Origin: Marasmius tenuissimus
Taxonomy: Eukaryota > Basidiomycota > Agaricomycetes > Agaricales > Marasmiaceae
Assembly: GCA_029532415.1 (NCBI GenBank)
Contig: JAQOTA010000001.1
Coordinates: 186,001 to 250,000, forward strand
Direction: 5' to 3'
Length of the DNA stretch: 64,000 nt
The translations under genes were made by a program, and so were the position numbers. The notes below the pieces were generated by a model. It searched no databases. It was not told where the DNA came from and worked only from the letters and a program-made list of their open reading frames with translations. Of this stretch, positions 44,778 to 55,517 are shown piece by piece (within the stretch, counting starts at the first letter, position 1; each line of letters starts with the position of its first letter).

Positions 44778-46059
44778 GTAGATTTCTCTTCGGAATCACG
44801 TCTGCCGCTTGATGAACGTTCAGGAAATTGACGTACATACATAGACGTGCGAGACTCATGATACAGTAGAACCAGCTTTTACACTACTTACACTCTTTGG
44901 GTACGAGGTTTTGGGAAAGATCGCCCTCGAGCTCTTCTATCGTAAGATTCCAGACATTGTGCATCAGTAACCTGCAAAATAACCGTTTACAACCATTTTT
45001 GACCGGTGCCGGTTCACCGGTCGGGCCCTGAACGGCTGGGTCAAAAATCCCACCAGCTGAATTTCTGGTATATATAAGTGAGTGTCGGGCAGATTTTCAT
45101 GAGTGTTTTCTGTACTCATATTGTCATTCAGAGTAGAGACACTCTTTGAAGGACTCGAAGATAATTATTGCACGCAAGCTTGCAATGAACCAGATTTCCT
45201 GACCGGTGAGCCTGGCCGCGCTTTGCTGATGTGTGGTCAACTCCTAAGCTAGTACGCAGCGTGTCAACACTAATGTTGGCTCCACCAGAATCAGCACTCC
45301 ATAAGGTCCCTCAACAGTGGCTTCTGAGTCTTTGTAAACAAAGTGTTGTCGTGAAGGATGTTGTCCCTCCCATATTCCCAATTGTCTTTATATCAGCTCC
45401 GTAGATGTTGTGCGAACAATATGAGAGATTCTCTGATACACTCACATGAGACGCTTGATGAACCTCCCTCCTCGTGAAGTGAATACAAAGCGAATAGACG
45501 TGGCTTGCTGCTAAACGCTGTCTACCAACGTTGGTACAGGGCTCGGGAGCTTCCCGCCGTCTTCAGTACTTTGGACGTCACATAGATTCTTGATACGTAC
45601 CGCCATAAGAGTCGACACAACGACCGGATCGAGAGCAATGCTATTATAATCATAGTTCAGTTTTGTAACTTTTCTTCGTTGCCCACTTTTGTTCAAGCCA
45701 AACACAAAGAACCTATGATAGGTCTGAACAGATGTCTTACACGGAAGCCCCGCGTCCTCAGCCCTACCTCGACACCAAGCCTTCTCATCGGGATATCCGG
45801 TTGAGGTGGGGCTAACTGGAGTACAACTCTGATAGCAGCGTTAAGTAGAATTGACGACTGCTGTAATAATAATCTCGTTGAGTAGTCAACAGTGGCCAGC
45901 ACATCGTGAAGTCGACCCCCAATCTAGACGTTCGAGGTTAGCTGTGGAGACAAGTCCGGCTGGGACCTTGTGCGTAGTACAGTTGATCGACTCCGTTCGC
46001 ATCATGAATTGCTTCAAAGACCTTCCTTGATTTACAACCATAACACAGTGATTGCTTCT
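44778..46059. other. Right-arm counterpart of 5,898-6,950, unrecognised
   Basis: Minus-strand pieces at 45,511-45,705 (VVVSTLMAVRIKNLCDVQST) and 45,693-45,902 mirror left-arm frames at 6,199-6,405 and 5,930-6,259. No continuous gene results. A TATA-like word (ggtatatataag near 45,068) is not followed by a gene I can support. Confidence 0.4.
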
Positions 46060-46747
46060 TTAGCCCGATTCTGCTGCAGCCACTATCACTTTGAACAACT
46101 CTTTGCCTACCACCTTGCCCATCTCTTTGCCTACTCCTTTGGCTACGTCGAGCATCACTTTCTCACTTTCAGCATCCTCTTCACATTGTTGCTCGTGATA
46201 TATGCAAGTCACCACAATCTCGTCGAGTATTGACATCCCCTCAAGCGTAACGGAAAGCTTCACTGGTACCTCTGAACGTCTTCCTTCGTAAATTGCTACG
46301 GTGTTCTCGAACTCATCGGTTAACTAGATTGTTTCCATTAGTATGGGCTCGACTTTCACGATCATTTGACTTACCGTGGCCTTTGAATCCTCCTGATCCC
46401 ATGTATACTCCTGTCCATTCACCAGGGATGTGAATGACCTGGAACTAATAGACAATCTTCATCTAGCCACCCGTGAAAAATCAATAGAAAACTGCCCACC
46501 TTGACCACAAATCCCCTTTCCTGGGTCGAATATCCCTGCCTAATAACTCGCAAACGTCGGAATGAAATGACCGCATCTTCACTTGACCAATATCCACCGG
46601 CGGATCTCTAGGATTCTGAAACTTCTTGATCACCGTTGGCTCTGAGCTAGAAGTGTCCTCCTGTGTGGACACCTCGTACACGGGTTGACCAGTGGCCGAC
46701 GAGATTGTCGTGTTCTTGGAGTTGTCTTCTGAGTATATGAAATCCAT
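46060..46747 (-). CDS. DUF6593 domain protein, right-arm copy, 3 exons, 193 aa
   Basis: Exons 46,747-46,500, 46,444-46,375 and 46,323-46,060 (248, 70 and 264 nt, the same lengths as the left copy) with introns of 55 and 51 bp join in frame. The protein differs from the left copy at scattered positions (for example MDFIYSEDNSKNTTISS for MDLIYSEDNSKKMTISL, and KELFKVIVAAAESG at the end), with no stop or frameshift. Family signatures are IKKF, the NGQEYTWDQEDSK region and EGMSILDEIVVTC. The function of the domain is unknown. The TATA box and about 100 bp of promoter are conserved with the left copy. Confidence 0.85.
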
Positions 46748-47944
46748 GGTGTCGTTGTGATAGCACTATCGAACACCTGGGGGTATTTATACTTTTTTTC
46801 CTAGATCGAGGTGTGTCGAGGGCCGGGAGTGTCACTTGGTGTACTTTCGGTTCACACGGGAGTGAGCTCCATCTGAGCTGGTGGTTACTTACTGGCGTTC
46901 AACTCTTTTTTTTTTGTTCCTTTTGTGTGTGCGTCCCTCGTTGAGGACGCCACGTATCTAGCCGTCTCGGTAGCCAATCGCTTGCATATCGTGTCAAGGT
47001 ATTTTTAGTCTGTGTTTTGAAATCTGAGGTTTACTCGCACAGAGTCTTCAGTACCTCAATTGATGTCACCTTGGACCGTCAGTGCACAACAACGCTCATA
47101 TCTCGGTCTGACGTAGGTGGCTAACATGAGGCGAACATTTAGTTTCGTCAAGCCAGATGGCTATATGAAACCCACTTGCAGCGGTCTGGCTTGGCAATAC
47201 TACAGGACATTAGGCTGCTTTCATAGACCGGCTCTGGCCGTACATGGCATTGTGCAGCACGGCCACAGCCGAAGGATGGGGCTCTCCTCGGTTGAGTGCC
47301 TGGCAGCGCGCAACGTCAGTGATGGCCATGGCCGTTCTGCCCAATACTATTTTCCGCCGTCGCCATTTTGCGGATTGCGAACAGGATGGCACTACCTGGG
47401 AAGGTGAGATAGATATAAAAACAGATGAAGAAGGGTTGAGAGAGGAGGAGACAAAGGAACGACAGCAAACCCGTTTTAAACACCTCTGAGTCCATCCCAA
47501 GCACCTCTCAATCCACGTCGAACATCTCCTCAGCTGCATGAAACACCTCCAAAGCCACCTGCAGCCACCCTTCAGCGCGCCTTGTCCTTTCGCGTGGAAT
47601 GTCCAACTCACGCTCCGGATGGACGGACCCCGTCGAATACGTTATCCAATTGCATTTTTCTGTACACATCAACATGAAATTTCAAAACGAGATGTTCGAG
47701 GCTGGGGGCGTAGATGATTTCAAGCGCGCTTGGAGAGTAAACAGCATGCAGGAAGACAGGGATTTGAGAGGACTATTGCCACTTATAAATGGGAGACAAA
47801 TTTGAATAAGCGCGATATGAGCCGCATCGAGCTTCACATGAGTTGAAACGATAGGAGAGGAGCAATCAGGACCTGATGGTCTTCCAAGTATAAGGAGGCA
47901 GTTTTGGGTTACTCAGGGATCGACTTCACTCGAATAGAAACCTG
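46748..47944. other. Right-arm intergenic region
   Basis: Counterpart of 4,031-5,150. It contains the mirrored short ATG frame (MATAEN then a changed residue, IGQNG), also closed by an early stop. No other coding signal is seen. Confidence 0.35.
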
Positions 47945-48310
47945 GTGCAGACTATATATATCCGGTTACCGTCCTAATCTACGTTGGTTATATGCAGAAC
48001 ACCGGCATAGCTCTACGGGACTCAAATTCAAATGAGAAATTTAACACTCACAACCGAGTTGATTCTTCACTCGGTGACAACCATCATGATGCACATTCTG
48101 ATCTGTCAGCTATCACATCATCCTAATTCGAGGTCAATCCACAACGTTCTGTCCCTCTTCGCTCCCCAAAACAAAGTTCTAATCCAGGGAATCTGAGAGT
48201 GGGAGATTTGAACGAGGGAAGAGAGCACGGTATGGTACGAGGTAGTACAGTGAGGTACCGGGGGCAAAGCTCGGACTCTGGCGGTATCGTCAGTTGAGTG
48301 ACAGTAGATC
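47945..48310 (+). pseudogene. Relic of the 3' end of the membrane-protein gene (right arm)
   Basis: Matches 43,030-43,500 (YPVTVLIYVGYMQNTGIAL here against YPVTLLVYVSCMQNTGIAP) including the non-membrane tail and the sequence between them, with stops after about 60 codons. The mirrored relic is at 3,640-4,030. Confidence 0.6.
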
Positions 48311-49228
48311 GACTTAAAGGTCAGTGGCTCGGCCTTGACAACATATCAGGATGAGACTGTTTGAGTTACTCTCGGAACGGTTGGGAGGAATCACCATCTG
48401 AAAGACTGCAGAGCATAACTTATCATTAGTCATCACCAAAAACCCGGAAATCTTCTTTCAGTACACCTGGCTTGCAAGTCCTCGAATCGACGCATAGAAG
48501 AAAGGCTTCGTCACGTCGTCGGGTTGCGCCGTGAGAATTACGGATACAACTGTCGTGTCAGGCCCTCGGTTTCCAAATCGTAGTGTTATTTTTTCAAGAT
48601 ATCTTCGGGGAGTTTACGGACCACCGGCCTCGTGTCTCGTCTCCGATGAGTAGGAATATTGCTACATACGATAGTCGGCTGCACACGAAGATTTTTTTCG
48701 CGAGCTTATGGTATGTAGTGTGTATCTTGATAAGATTACACTCCCGTTTCACTCAGACGGTATGAATGCGAGTGGGTACGCACGGAGTAATATGGTTTAC
48801 TACTCTAATGTACCAAAAGGGAATTGAACCCCAGACGACTCTCAATCTCGCTTTGATTCAAGACCATCACCTTGCCAGCCCTGTTAGTGGGCAAACAGAA
48901 AGTAAAACAAAACTCTTATGATACTATGTTGATAATTTGATCCAGGTTCAAACTTGGGACCTTTCGCGGAACCATCGGCTCTATTCCATTGCGATAAAAT
49001 GGATCAGGCACAAGGTGGAGGGTTGATAGTGCATTTCCTGGCGTAGAACCTCATTTGCTAACCAACATATTCGATGGTACACACACACTCCTTTCCCATC
49101 AACCATAACAACTTGGCACAGAGTGCTCAGTGGAAGTGAATCGAACCCTGGGAGATATTCAGGCCGTGCTCACTAATTGGGTATTGACTGCCGATCAAGG
49201 TGTTCTGTTCACAAAACACCCTTCTATC
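48311..49228. other. Right-arm intergenic region up to the gypsy insertion
   Basis: Counterpart of 2,720-3,640. Contains a strongly decayed tRNA-Val relic at about 48,936-49,010 (minus) mirroring 2,958-3,043, and a tRNA-like stretch at 48,810-48,900 that cannot be folded convincingly. Confidence 0.4.
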
Positions 49229-49233
49229 CTCTA

Positions 49234-49557
49234 TGTTATGACTGGTGTTTACAACGTAAGCTCAATACTGAGTTATTGACCTGTCTTGGTTCTGGTGTTG
49301 TGAATGTGAGATTGAGTTGTAAGGTCAAGCTGAAGAGCAGGACCTGCTACTGTACAAGTATAAATACTAAAGCTAGAACTGCATACATACTGCGAACTGT
49401 TGTAAATACTGCGGTCTGAGGCTGCGTACATACTGCGAACTACTGCGAATACTGTGGTCCGATAAATAACACTGCGATCAGATAAATAGACGTATCAGAG
49501 TCATAGATAAGATATCATAGGTGAAGGAAATGATATACCCCTTTCGTAACTGTAACA
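49234..49557 (-). repeat. LTR1 (3' LTR) of the gypsy element, 324 bp
   Basis: Starts TGTTATGACTGG and ends CGTAACTGTAACA on the plus strand. About 94% identical to LTR2 by eye. Contains short direct repeats of the TACTGCGAA type. The TATA box TATAAATA is at 49,359-49,366 (functional sense is minus: TATTTATA). Confidence 0.9.
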
Positions 49558-49627
49558 TTACCCCGTCGTTATGTTGAATGTCCACATTCAATTTTGCATA
49601 GCTGTCCTAAATCCAATTCTTCACCAA

Positions 49628-50845
49628 TCAGTAATGAACTGGTTCGTCACAAATGTTGGACGCCGTGACATCGTCGTAGTCGTTGTCATAATCGGAGTTG
49701 GGAACGTTAGGTCGGCGTGGTTGTAGGAAAGGTCGTTGAGGGCATGTAGAGGGATAATGCCCTGGAGATTGTTGGTTGCAGTGGTTGCAAACCCATGTAC
49801 TGCAGGAATGAGCGAAATGTCTGAACCCGTTACAGTTGAAACATGCGTCTCGAGAATTTGGTCTTCTCGATGGTCTGACTCGTGTTCTAACAGTTTGTTG
49901 TTGATTGGGTCTGTTAGGAAGGAGAACTGGTGCAGAGCGGTATGAATTGGTAGAGGATTGTGAGCTTCGTCGGGATCCTCCTCGTGATCCTCTGGGACAG
50001 TTTCGTTGTTGATTGGGTGTGGGAGCATTTGGCCTCGGGTCAGTGGTTTGAGTTGGAGGTGGTCGATATCGTAAATGTCCGATTGCTGATGCAATGACAT
50101 TTTCTACCATTCAATCAGTGATGATAGGAGGTGGAATAGGAATGGGAGCGGTTTCTACCGCTGTGGATGGTTCGGCTACTGTGGATGAAATTTCTCCTTC
50201 TTCTCGTTCTTCCTTTACTACCATCTTCCCCTTAATTCTCTTCTCCTTCTCTTTGTTAATTCTGTTGATTTCTTCTGTAATTCGATATTCTTCTCTGATC
50301 TTGATTTGTTCGAGCATCCCAAAGTTGAGAGCGTTCTCGGCTAATGTTCCCAAGCTTTCTCGAAGTCCTTGAACATGCTTGACTAGTTTCGTATGCTCCC
50401 ATTGTAGATCATAGAAGGTATGGGCAAAGAAAATGAGGTGTTTGTGGTTTTGGAGGTGATCTGTAACAAGTTTGTCATAGTCAGTGTTCATGAGTATTGC
50501 TTCGATGTTGTTGCCATCAGCGAGGTTAAGGAGTGCTCGGGAAGGATAATGAGATTGGTCTATAAGGGAAGGCATGTCGTCGTGAGAGGAGTTATCGTTA
50601 ACAGGTTGGTGTGAAGGGAAGTTAAAATCAGGGTTTTGAGGATTGTCAAGGTAAGCTGGTGGTGGAGGTAGTCGTTGACGGAGTACTGTGCGAAGTTGAG
50701 TTTCATAAGTTTGTGAGGTGGATGCTGCTGCGTTGATAGAGACCATAGTGTTGAATTTGTTATGAAGAGAAGTGGAATTGATTTGGATGATTTCTTCAGC
50801 GAATTTGTCTCCTCTTTTTATACTCTTGAAGAGTTTCTTTGGCAT
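49628..50845 (-). pseudogene. ORF3 downstream of pol with two zinc knuckles
   Basis: Minus strand, starting at the ATG at 50,845, overlapping the end of pol by about 50 nt in a different frame. The first part has a predicted coiled and charged stretch (QIKIREEYRITEEINRINKE). After a TGA at 50,111-50,113 the same frame continues to 49,628 with a basic, Asn/Pro/Arg-rich region and two CCHC-like motifs, CFNCNGFRHFAHSC (C-x2-C-x4-H-x4-C) and CNHCNQQSPGHYPSTC (C-x2-C-x6-H-x4-C). Total about 405 codons. Presumably a nucleic-acid-binding accessory protein. The C-terminal codons recur in the deleted partner at 57,339-57,418. Confidence 0.65.
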
Positions 50846-51060
50846 TCTTCAGAGCTTTGGCAGTAAGCCACTTGATCTCCGAGGATGGTTCCCCTACCCA
50901 AGTGACAAGGTATTCGCGGGGTTTCTTCTTCGGCCGATGATTGATAATTGATTCTACTTTTTTTTCTTCTTCTCCATCTATGATATCAGGTGGCGGGTAT
51001 GTCCAGTTCTCTCCATATGCCTCCGTTTCCTTGTATGGGGTTAAAAGGTTTGCGTGAAAC

Positions 51061-51807
51061 TGTTAGGATCGTGCGGATTGGATAGGGATAAGATAAGATA
51101 TGGGGTTTTATATGCTGTCGGATAGATGGATAGGAAAGAGATAAGATGAAGGAGTGTGGGAGCAACGGATCTAGAGCAGACAGTAGCTGAAGGTTTCGCC
51201 AACAGCACCATGAACTGAGCTGTCCTTCTACTAGACTAAGAGGACAAGTTGCAAGAGAGAAGGAAAGACATTAGAGTCATGATGGGGATTGACCCAGATT
51301 GAAACCTGGTTGATTTCAAGTCTAAAGATACAGGATAGAAGTATAGAGCTTATATAGGGTTAGAGTAAATGAATGAATGATAAGTGAGTCAAGTGCGGGA
51401 AAGGTTGATGTATCATATGGAAGTCAAACGCGGGGAGGAATGTACCGGAAGGAAAATGAACCGGAAATGAATATGTGCGTGATGGAATGAAGGTATGAAT
51501 AGAATAAGTGAGCATGGGAATATCTCGGAAGTCGGAGATAAGTAAGTCAGAATAAGTCAGAATGAAGAATGGAAGTAGTCCCAGAGGCGGAGGCGGAAAT
51601 GGCAGAGGTTCCGGGGATGGACTTGGTGTGAGAGACTGAACTGCGGAAGTGAAGGTTGAGTGCCAGGGATGGAATAGTGTTGGAAAGAGCTAGAATAATA
51701 GCCCGGAAATACCCGGAAATACTCGGAATAGGTCTGGAGGTGATGTGACTAGCCAAGTGTGACGTGACTAGATGAGATAGACCAGGGTAAGATGCATGGA
51801 TGTAACA
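51061..51807 (-). mobile_element. Solo LTR, family A, nested in the gypsy integrase (TSD GAAAC)
   Basis: 747 bp, TGTTAGGATC..GATGTAACA, with GAAAC at 51,056-51,060 and 51,808-51,812. Same family as the 34,790-39,281 element but more diverged (its start-site segment is changed), so it is older than that insertion. Confidence 0.92.
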
Positions 51808-52159
51808 GAAACACTGGATGAACCTTCCATTGTTCTGGCAGTGTCAAACGATATGTCACTGGTCCTAGAACTTCTTCGATTTTGAATGGTCCTTCTTGTT
51901 TTGGTGCTAACTTTCGTGTTTCGTATCTGAAGTTGATGTTCTTTGCTTCCAACCAAACCCTTTGCCCAATTTTGAATGGTTCGTACTTGTTCCACGTACA
52001 ATTGATCATTACTTGTCAAGCAAGTTCGCGTAATGCAAACATTTCATCTCGGACTTTCTTGAGATCATTGAGTCTTTCTTCTGCACTTGGAACATTGGAC
52101 TTTTCGATGATTCGTGGAATTGCTCGTGGGTTGTATCCCATCATAATGAAGAATGGGGA

Positions 52160-52615
52160 TGTTGAGCCAGCATAGTTAAAGTGCACAGTGGGTATAACAA
52201 AGTAAACCTCACATGGGTAATACACAGAGTGTTCTTGTAGACTTGAGATGCTTGTGAAGAGGTGATAATCGAGTAGATTGTCCTAAGGCTTAAGGCCTTG
52301 GAATACCAGCTTTTATACACAAGTTTCTGTACATGTAAGAGTAATTACAATACTATGAAACTACTACTAGAAGTAGGTATTTAGCCAATACTAATGAGTC
52401 TTTCGTCCATTGTGCCTCGCACTTTGGACTATAAGCATCATACTTGATGTAACTACATATGTAGTAGATATCTACAGTGTCATTTGTGAAGCAATAACTA
52501 TGTAGATACATTCTTGCATGAGAGCGCAAGTGTTCCTAGAGGCATAGCTCTATAAATAGTGTGACGCGTAAACAACACGTCAATATGTATCACATGATAT
52601 CCATCATGTTCAACA
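52160..52615 (-). mobile_element. Solo LTR, family C (copia-like), nested in the gypsy integrase (TSD GGGGA)
   Basis: 456 bp with termini TGTTGAGCC and ATGTTCAACA on the plus strand, flanked by GGGGA at 52,155-52,159 and 52,616-52,620. On the minus strand it contains a TATA box (TATAAAAGC). The ends TGTTGA/TCAACA and size fit a fungal Ty1/copia LTR. No other copy is in the window. Confidence 0.85.
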
Positions 52616-53574
52616 GGGGAATGTTTCCTAGCTGAATGTATTCGATTGTTGTGAGTGAATTCCGCTGTTGGTAGATACTTTTTCCAATTGTGTTGCCTTC
52701 TAGCGCAGAACATTCGTAGATAGACTTCCACCTCTTGGTTAACTCGTTCTGTTTCTCCATCAGTTTGTGGGCGATATGCTGTACTCATGGAGAGTTTTAT
52801 TCCAAGTAATTTTCCGAGTTCTTTGAACGCGTTGGTTGCAAATCTGGGATCTCTGTCAGATATAATCTTGTCAGGTAATCCAAATCTCTTGTAGACATAG
52901 TCAAGAAGAAGATTAGCTGCTCCTATTGCATCGATTGTTTTTTGACAAGGTGCTAAGATTACCCCTTTCGTAGCTCCATGGTCGACCACAACCAATAAGG
53001 AATCATCTCCGTCGTTTTCCAGTAGATCTGTAATAAGATCCATAGTGAGATTTGTAAATGGTAATGCATATTCTGGTGCTGGTATCGGCATTAACAGTGC
53101 CTTTGTTGGATGTGTGTTGATTTTCATTTGTTGGCATAGTGCGCATCCTTCCACGAACTTCTTTACATAAGAATACATTCCAGGCCACCAGTAATCATGT
53201 TTAACTTGTTCAAGAGTGTTATATTGTCCTGGATGTCCTGCGTGAAGTGGATCGTGATATTTCTTTGTTATCTTTCTTCTAAGCTCCTCATCTTTCGGCA
53301 CATAGCATTTGTCCATGAAAAAGAGAAGTTCGTCTTCGATTTTCCAATCTGATAGTGCTGATTTGATTGGTGGTGCTCCTTTGGTTTTCAAGGCTTCTAC
53401 GGCATTTCTCATCAGATCATCTCCCATCGTTTTTTCTGCTACTAGGCTGTGAAGTTCCGTATCGATTACATTCACAAATAACTTGTCCAGTAACATCATA
53501 ACGTCTTCGTTGTCGGTGTCTTCCGGTGGTATTAAATGCTCTCTCCTTGATAACGCATCAGACTGTGCCATTCA

Positions 53575-54858
53575 ATGTCCCGGTACATGGATGAGTTTTA
53601 GATCAAACTCTGATAAGAACAGAGCCCATCTAGCTTGTCGGCAGTTAAGTTTCTGATGTGATCAGAAATAAGTGAGGTTTTTGTGATCTGATAGTACTGT
53701 TGTCGGATGTTTCGATCCTAAAAGATAATGTCGCCAGGTTTCTAGTGCTCGCACTATTGCTAGTAGTTCTCGGTCGTAGATTTCATAGTTCCGTTCCGTT
53801 GGAGTGAATGAATGTGACAGATACCCGCATGGGTGCCAATCTCCGTGTTCATCTTGTTGTTTTAGCACTGCTCCTGTTGCCCATTTGGAAGCATCGGCTT
53901 CTATCACAAACAGTCGATTTACATCTGGCATCCATAATACTGGTTCTTCTAAAAATTTCTGTTTTAGTAATTTAAACGCCCGATCAGTTTCTTCCTTCCA
54001 TTCAAATTTGGTATCCTTTTTTGTTAGATCGTTCAATGGTCTGGCAATCTCCGCATATCGTCCAATGAATTTCTGGTAGAAGTTCCCAAATCCTAAGAAA
54101 GATCTGACCCCTTTCACCGTTGTTGACTCTTTCCATTCCTTGATTCCTGCAAGTTTAACTGGGTCCATAGAAATGATTCCAGGTCTAATAATCATTCCGA
54201 GAAAATCAACTTCTTGCACATCAAACTTGCACTTTTCTGGTTTAAGGTATAGGTTGTGCTCCTTGAGTCTTTGAAGGACTTGCTTTGTTCAGATTTTGTG
54301 TATTTCCTTGTTCGATGAAAAGATCAGTATGTCATCCATATAAATTACCATCCATCTTTCGTCAATCATGTCACTAAAGATATCATCCATGAAGGCTTGA
54401 AATGTAGCTGGAGAATTGCTGAGCCCAAAAAACATTACCATGGGTTCGTACAATCCTTTGTTTGTTTTGAATGCCGCCTTCCATTGATCTCCATCTTTGA
54501 TCCAAATATTATTGTATCCATTCCTGAGATCCATTTTTAAAAATATTGTTGCTCCTTTTAGCTTGTCCATTAGATCTGTGATTAGCGGTAATGGATAAGT
54601 ATTTCGGATTGTCCCCTCATTTAGTCTTCTGTAGTCTTGGCATGGTCGAAAAGCTCCCTGTTCTTTCTTTGATACGAAAAAGAACGGAGAAGCCATCGGT
54701 GATTTGGACGGTCAAATATACCCTTTTCAAAGGTTTTCTTTCAAGAATTCATCTTGTAATTCTTGTTCTTTTGGCGTCATAGGGTAGATTTTACATCCTG
54801 TTGGCATAAACCCTGGTTTGAAGTCAATTGCATGATCATAGGCTCTTGATTCGGGAAA
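53575..54858 (-). pseudogene. Reverse transcriptase and RNase H region of gypsy pol
   Basis: Motifs in order: [68 protein letters not shown] and the catalytic [11 protein letters not shown]; then the connection ([12 protein letters not shown]) and RNase H ([40 protein letters not shown]). The frame is interrupted only by TGA at 54,727-54,729, 54,712-54,714, 54,289-54,291, 53,662-53,664 and 53,572-53,574, all in the same phase. Confidence 0.9.
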
Positions 54859-55500
54859 TCATTCTGCTGCCTTTTTCTCGAATCGTTCCTTGTATTCTGA
54901 AAGATATTCAGGAATTAGTTCTTCAATAGACTTTTTACCCTGATCTTTCTTTTGTGCTAATTCTTGTGATACCCTTGTCTTGGCTCTGATATAAACCTCT
55001 GGTGTTACTTGATCCTTGAGTTCCTGAAAGGTTCGGATACTGATATCGGATCTTTTTTGCCTGCTTCGAAATGTTAATGGATTTTTCGGAAAAAACAACA
55101 TACCTTTTGCCCAATCAATCCGAGGATTTTGTTTCCGTAGCCATGGGAGTCCAAGGATTATTTCTTCCTTTCCTAATCCTGAAACGAGAAACTGAATTTG
55201 CATTTCTGTTCCTCCTATTGTGACATCGAGTGAAGCAGTTCTGCAAATCATTCCGGTCTTGTTCTGGGTTCCATCTACATTGAATATCTTAATTGGTTTT
55301 TCGAGTAGTTTTGTGTTTATTTGGTGTTTTTCCACGAATTCTTGATCGATGAAAGTTCCTCCTGCTCCTGAATCTATAAGTGCGTTAGTATCGATGGATT
55401 TTCCATTTCCAATCTTTATAAATACGGGAATATGTATTGAGTGTTGGTCAACAGTCGCTACAGTTAGATTGGAAATAGATACGGAAGCTGGCAGAAATGA
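54859..55500 (-). pseudogene. Retropepsin region of gypsy pol
   Basis: The active-site motif LIDSGAGGTFID lies near 55,345-55,375, followed by the flap and core (TIGGTEMQIQFLVSGLG) and EIILGLPWLRKQNPRIDW. The frame is open to a TGA at 54,859-54,861 (AAE-stop-FPES), in phase with the reverse transcriptase below. Confidence 0.8.
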
Positions 55501-55517
55501 CGTCGATTCAGTCTGCC

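Larger units (their letters stand above)
50796..53571 (-). pseudogene. Integrase with chromodomain, split by two solo LTRs
   Basis: The N-terminal zinc-binding HHCC (HDPLHAGHPGQYNTLEQVKH, GCALCQQMK), the core with catalytic Asp in TMDLITDL, Asp in IISDRDPRFA and Glu in TDGETERVNQ, then the integrase C-terminal region (VWLEAKNINF, GPVTYRLTLPEQWKVHPVF) and a chromodomain-like end (VESIINHRPKKKPREYLVTW) near 50,860-50,960. The reading is cut by the family C solo LTR after RKHSP and the family A solo LTR after HPVF. Removing each insertion plus one target copy restores phase exactly, down to the TGA at 50,796-50,798 that ends pol. One further TGA stands at 52,016-52,018. Confidence 0.88.

Noticed and set aside
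48810..48900. tRNA-like sequence with a GGTTCAATTCC box (minus)
   Set aside because: No acceptor pairing or anticodon arm could be formed; the mirrored left-arm sequence near 3,085-3,160 is no better.
49621..50100. 159-codon minus-strand frame
   Set aside because: Alternative phase of ORF3; the zinc-knuckle frame 49,628-50,110 explains the same bases better.
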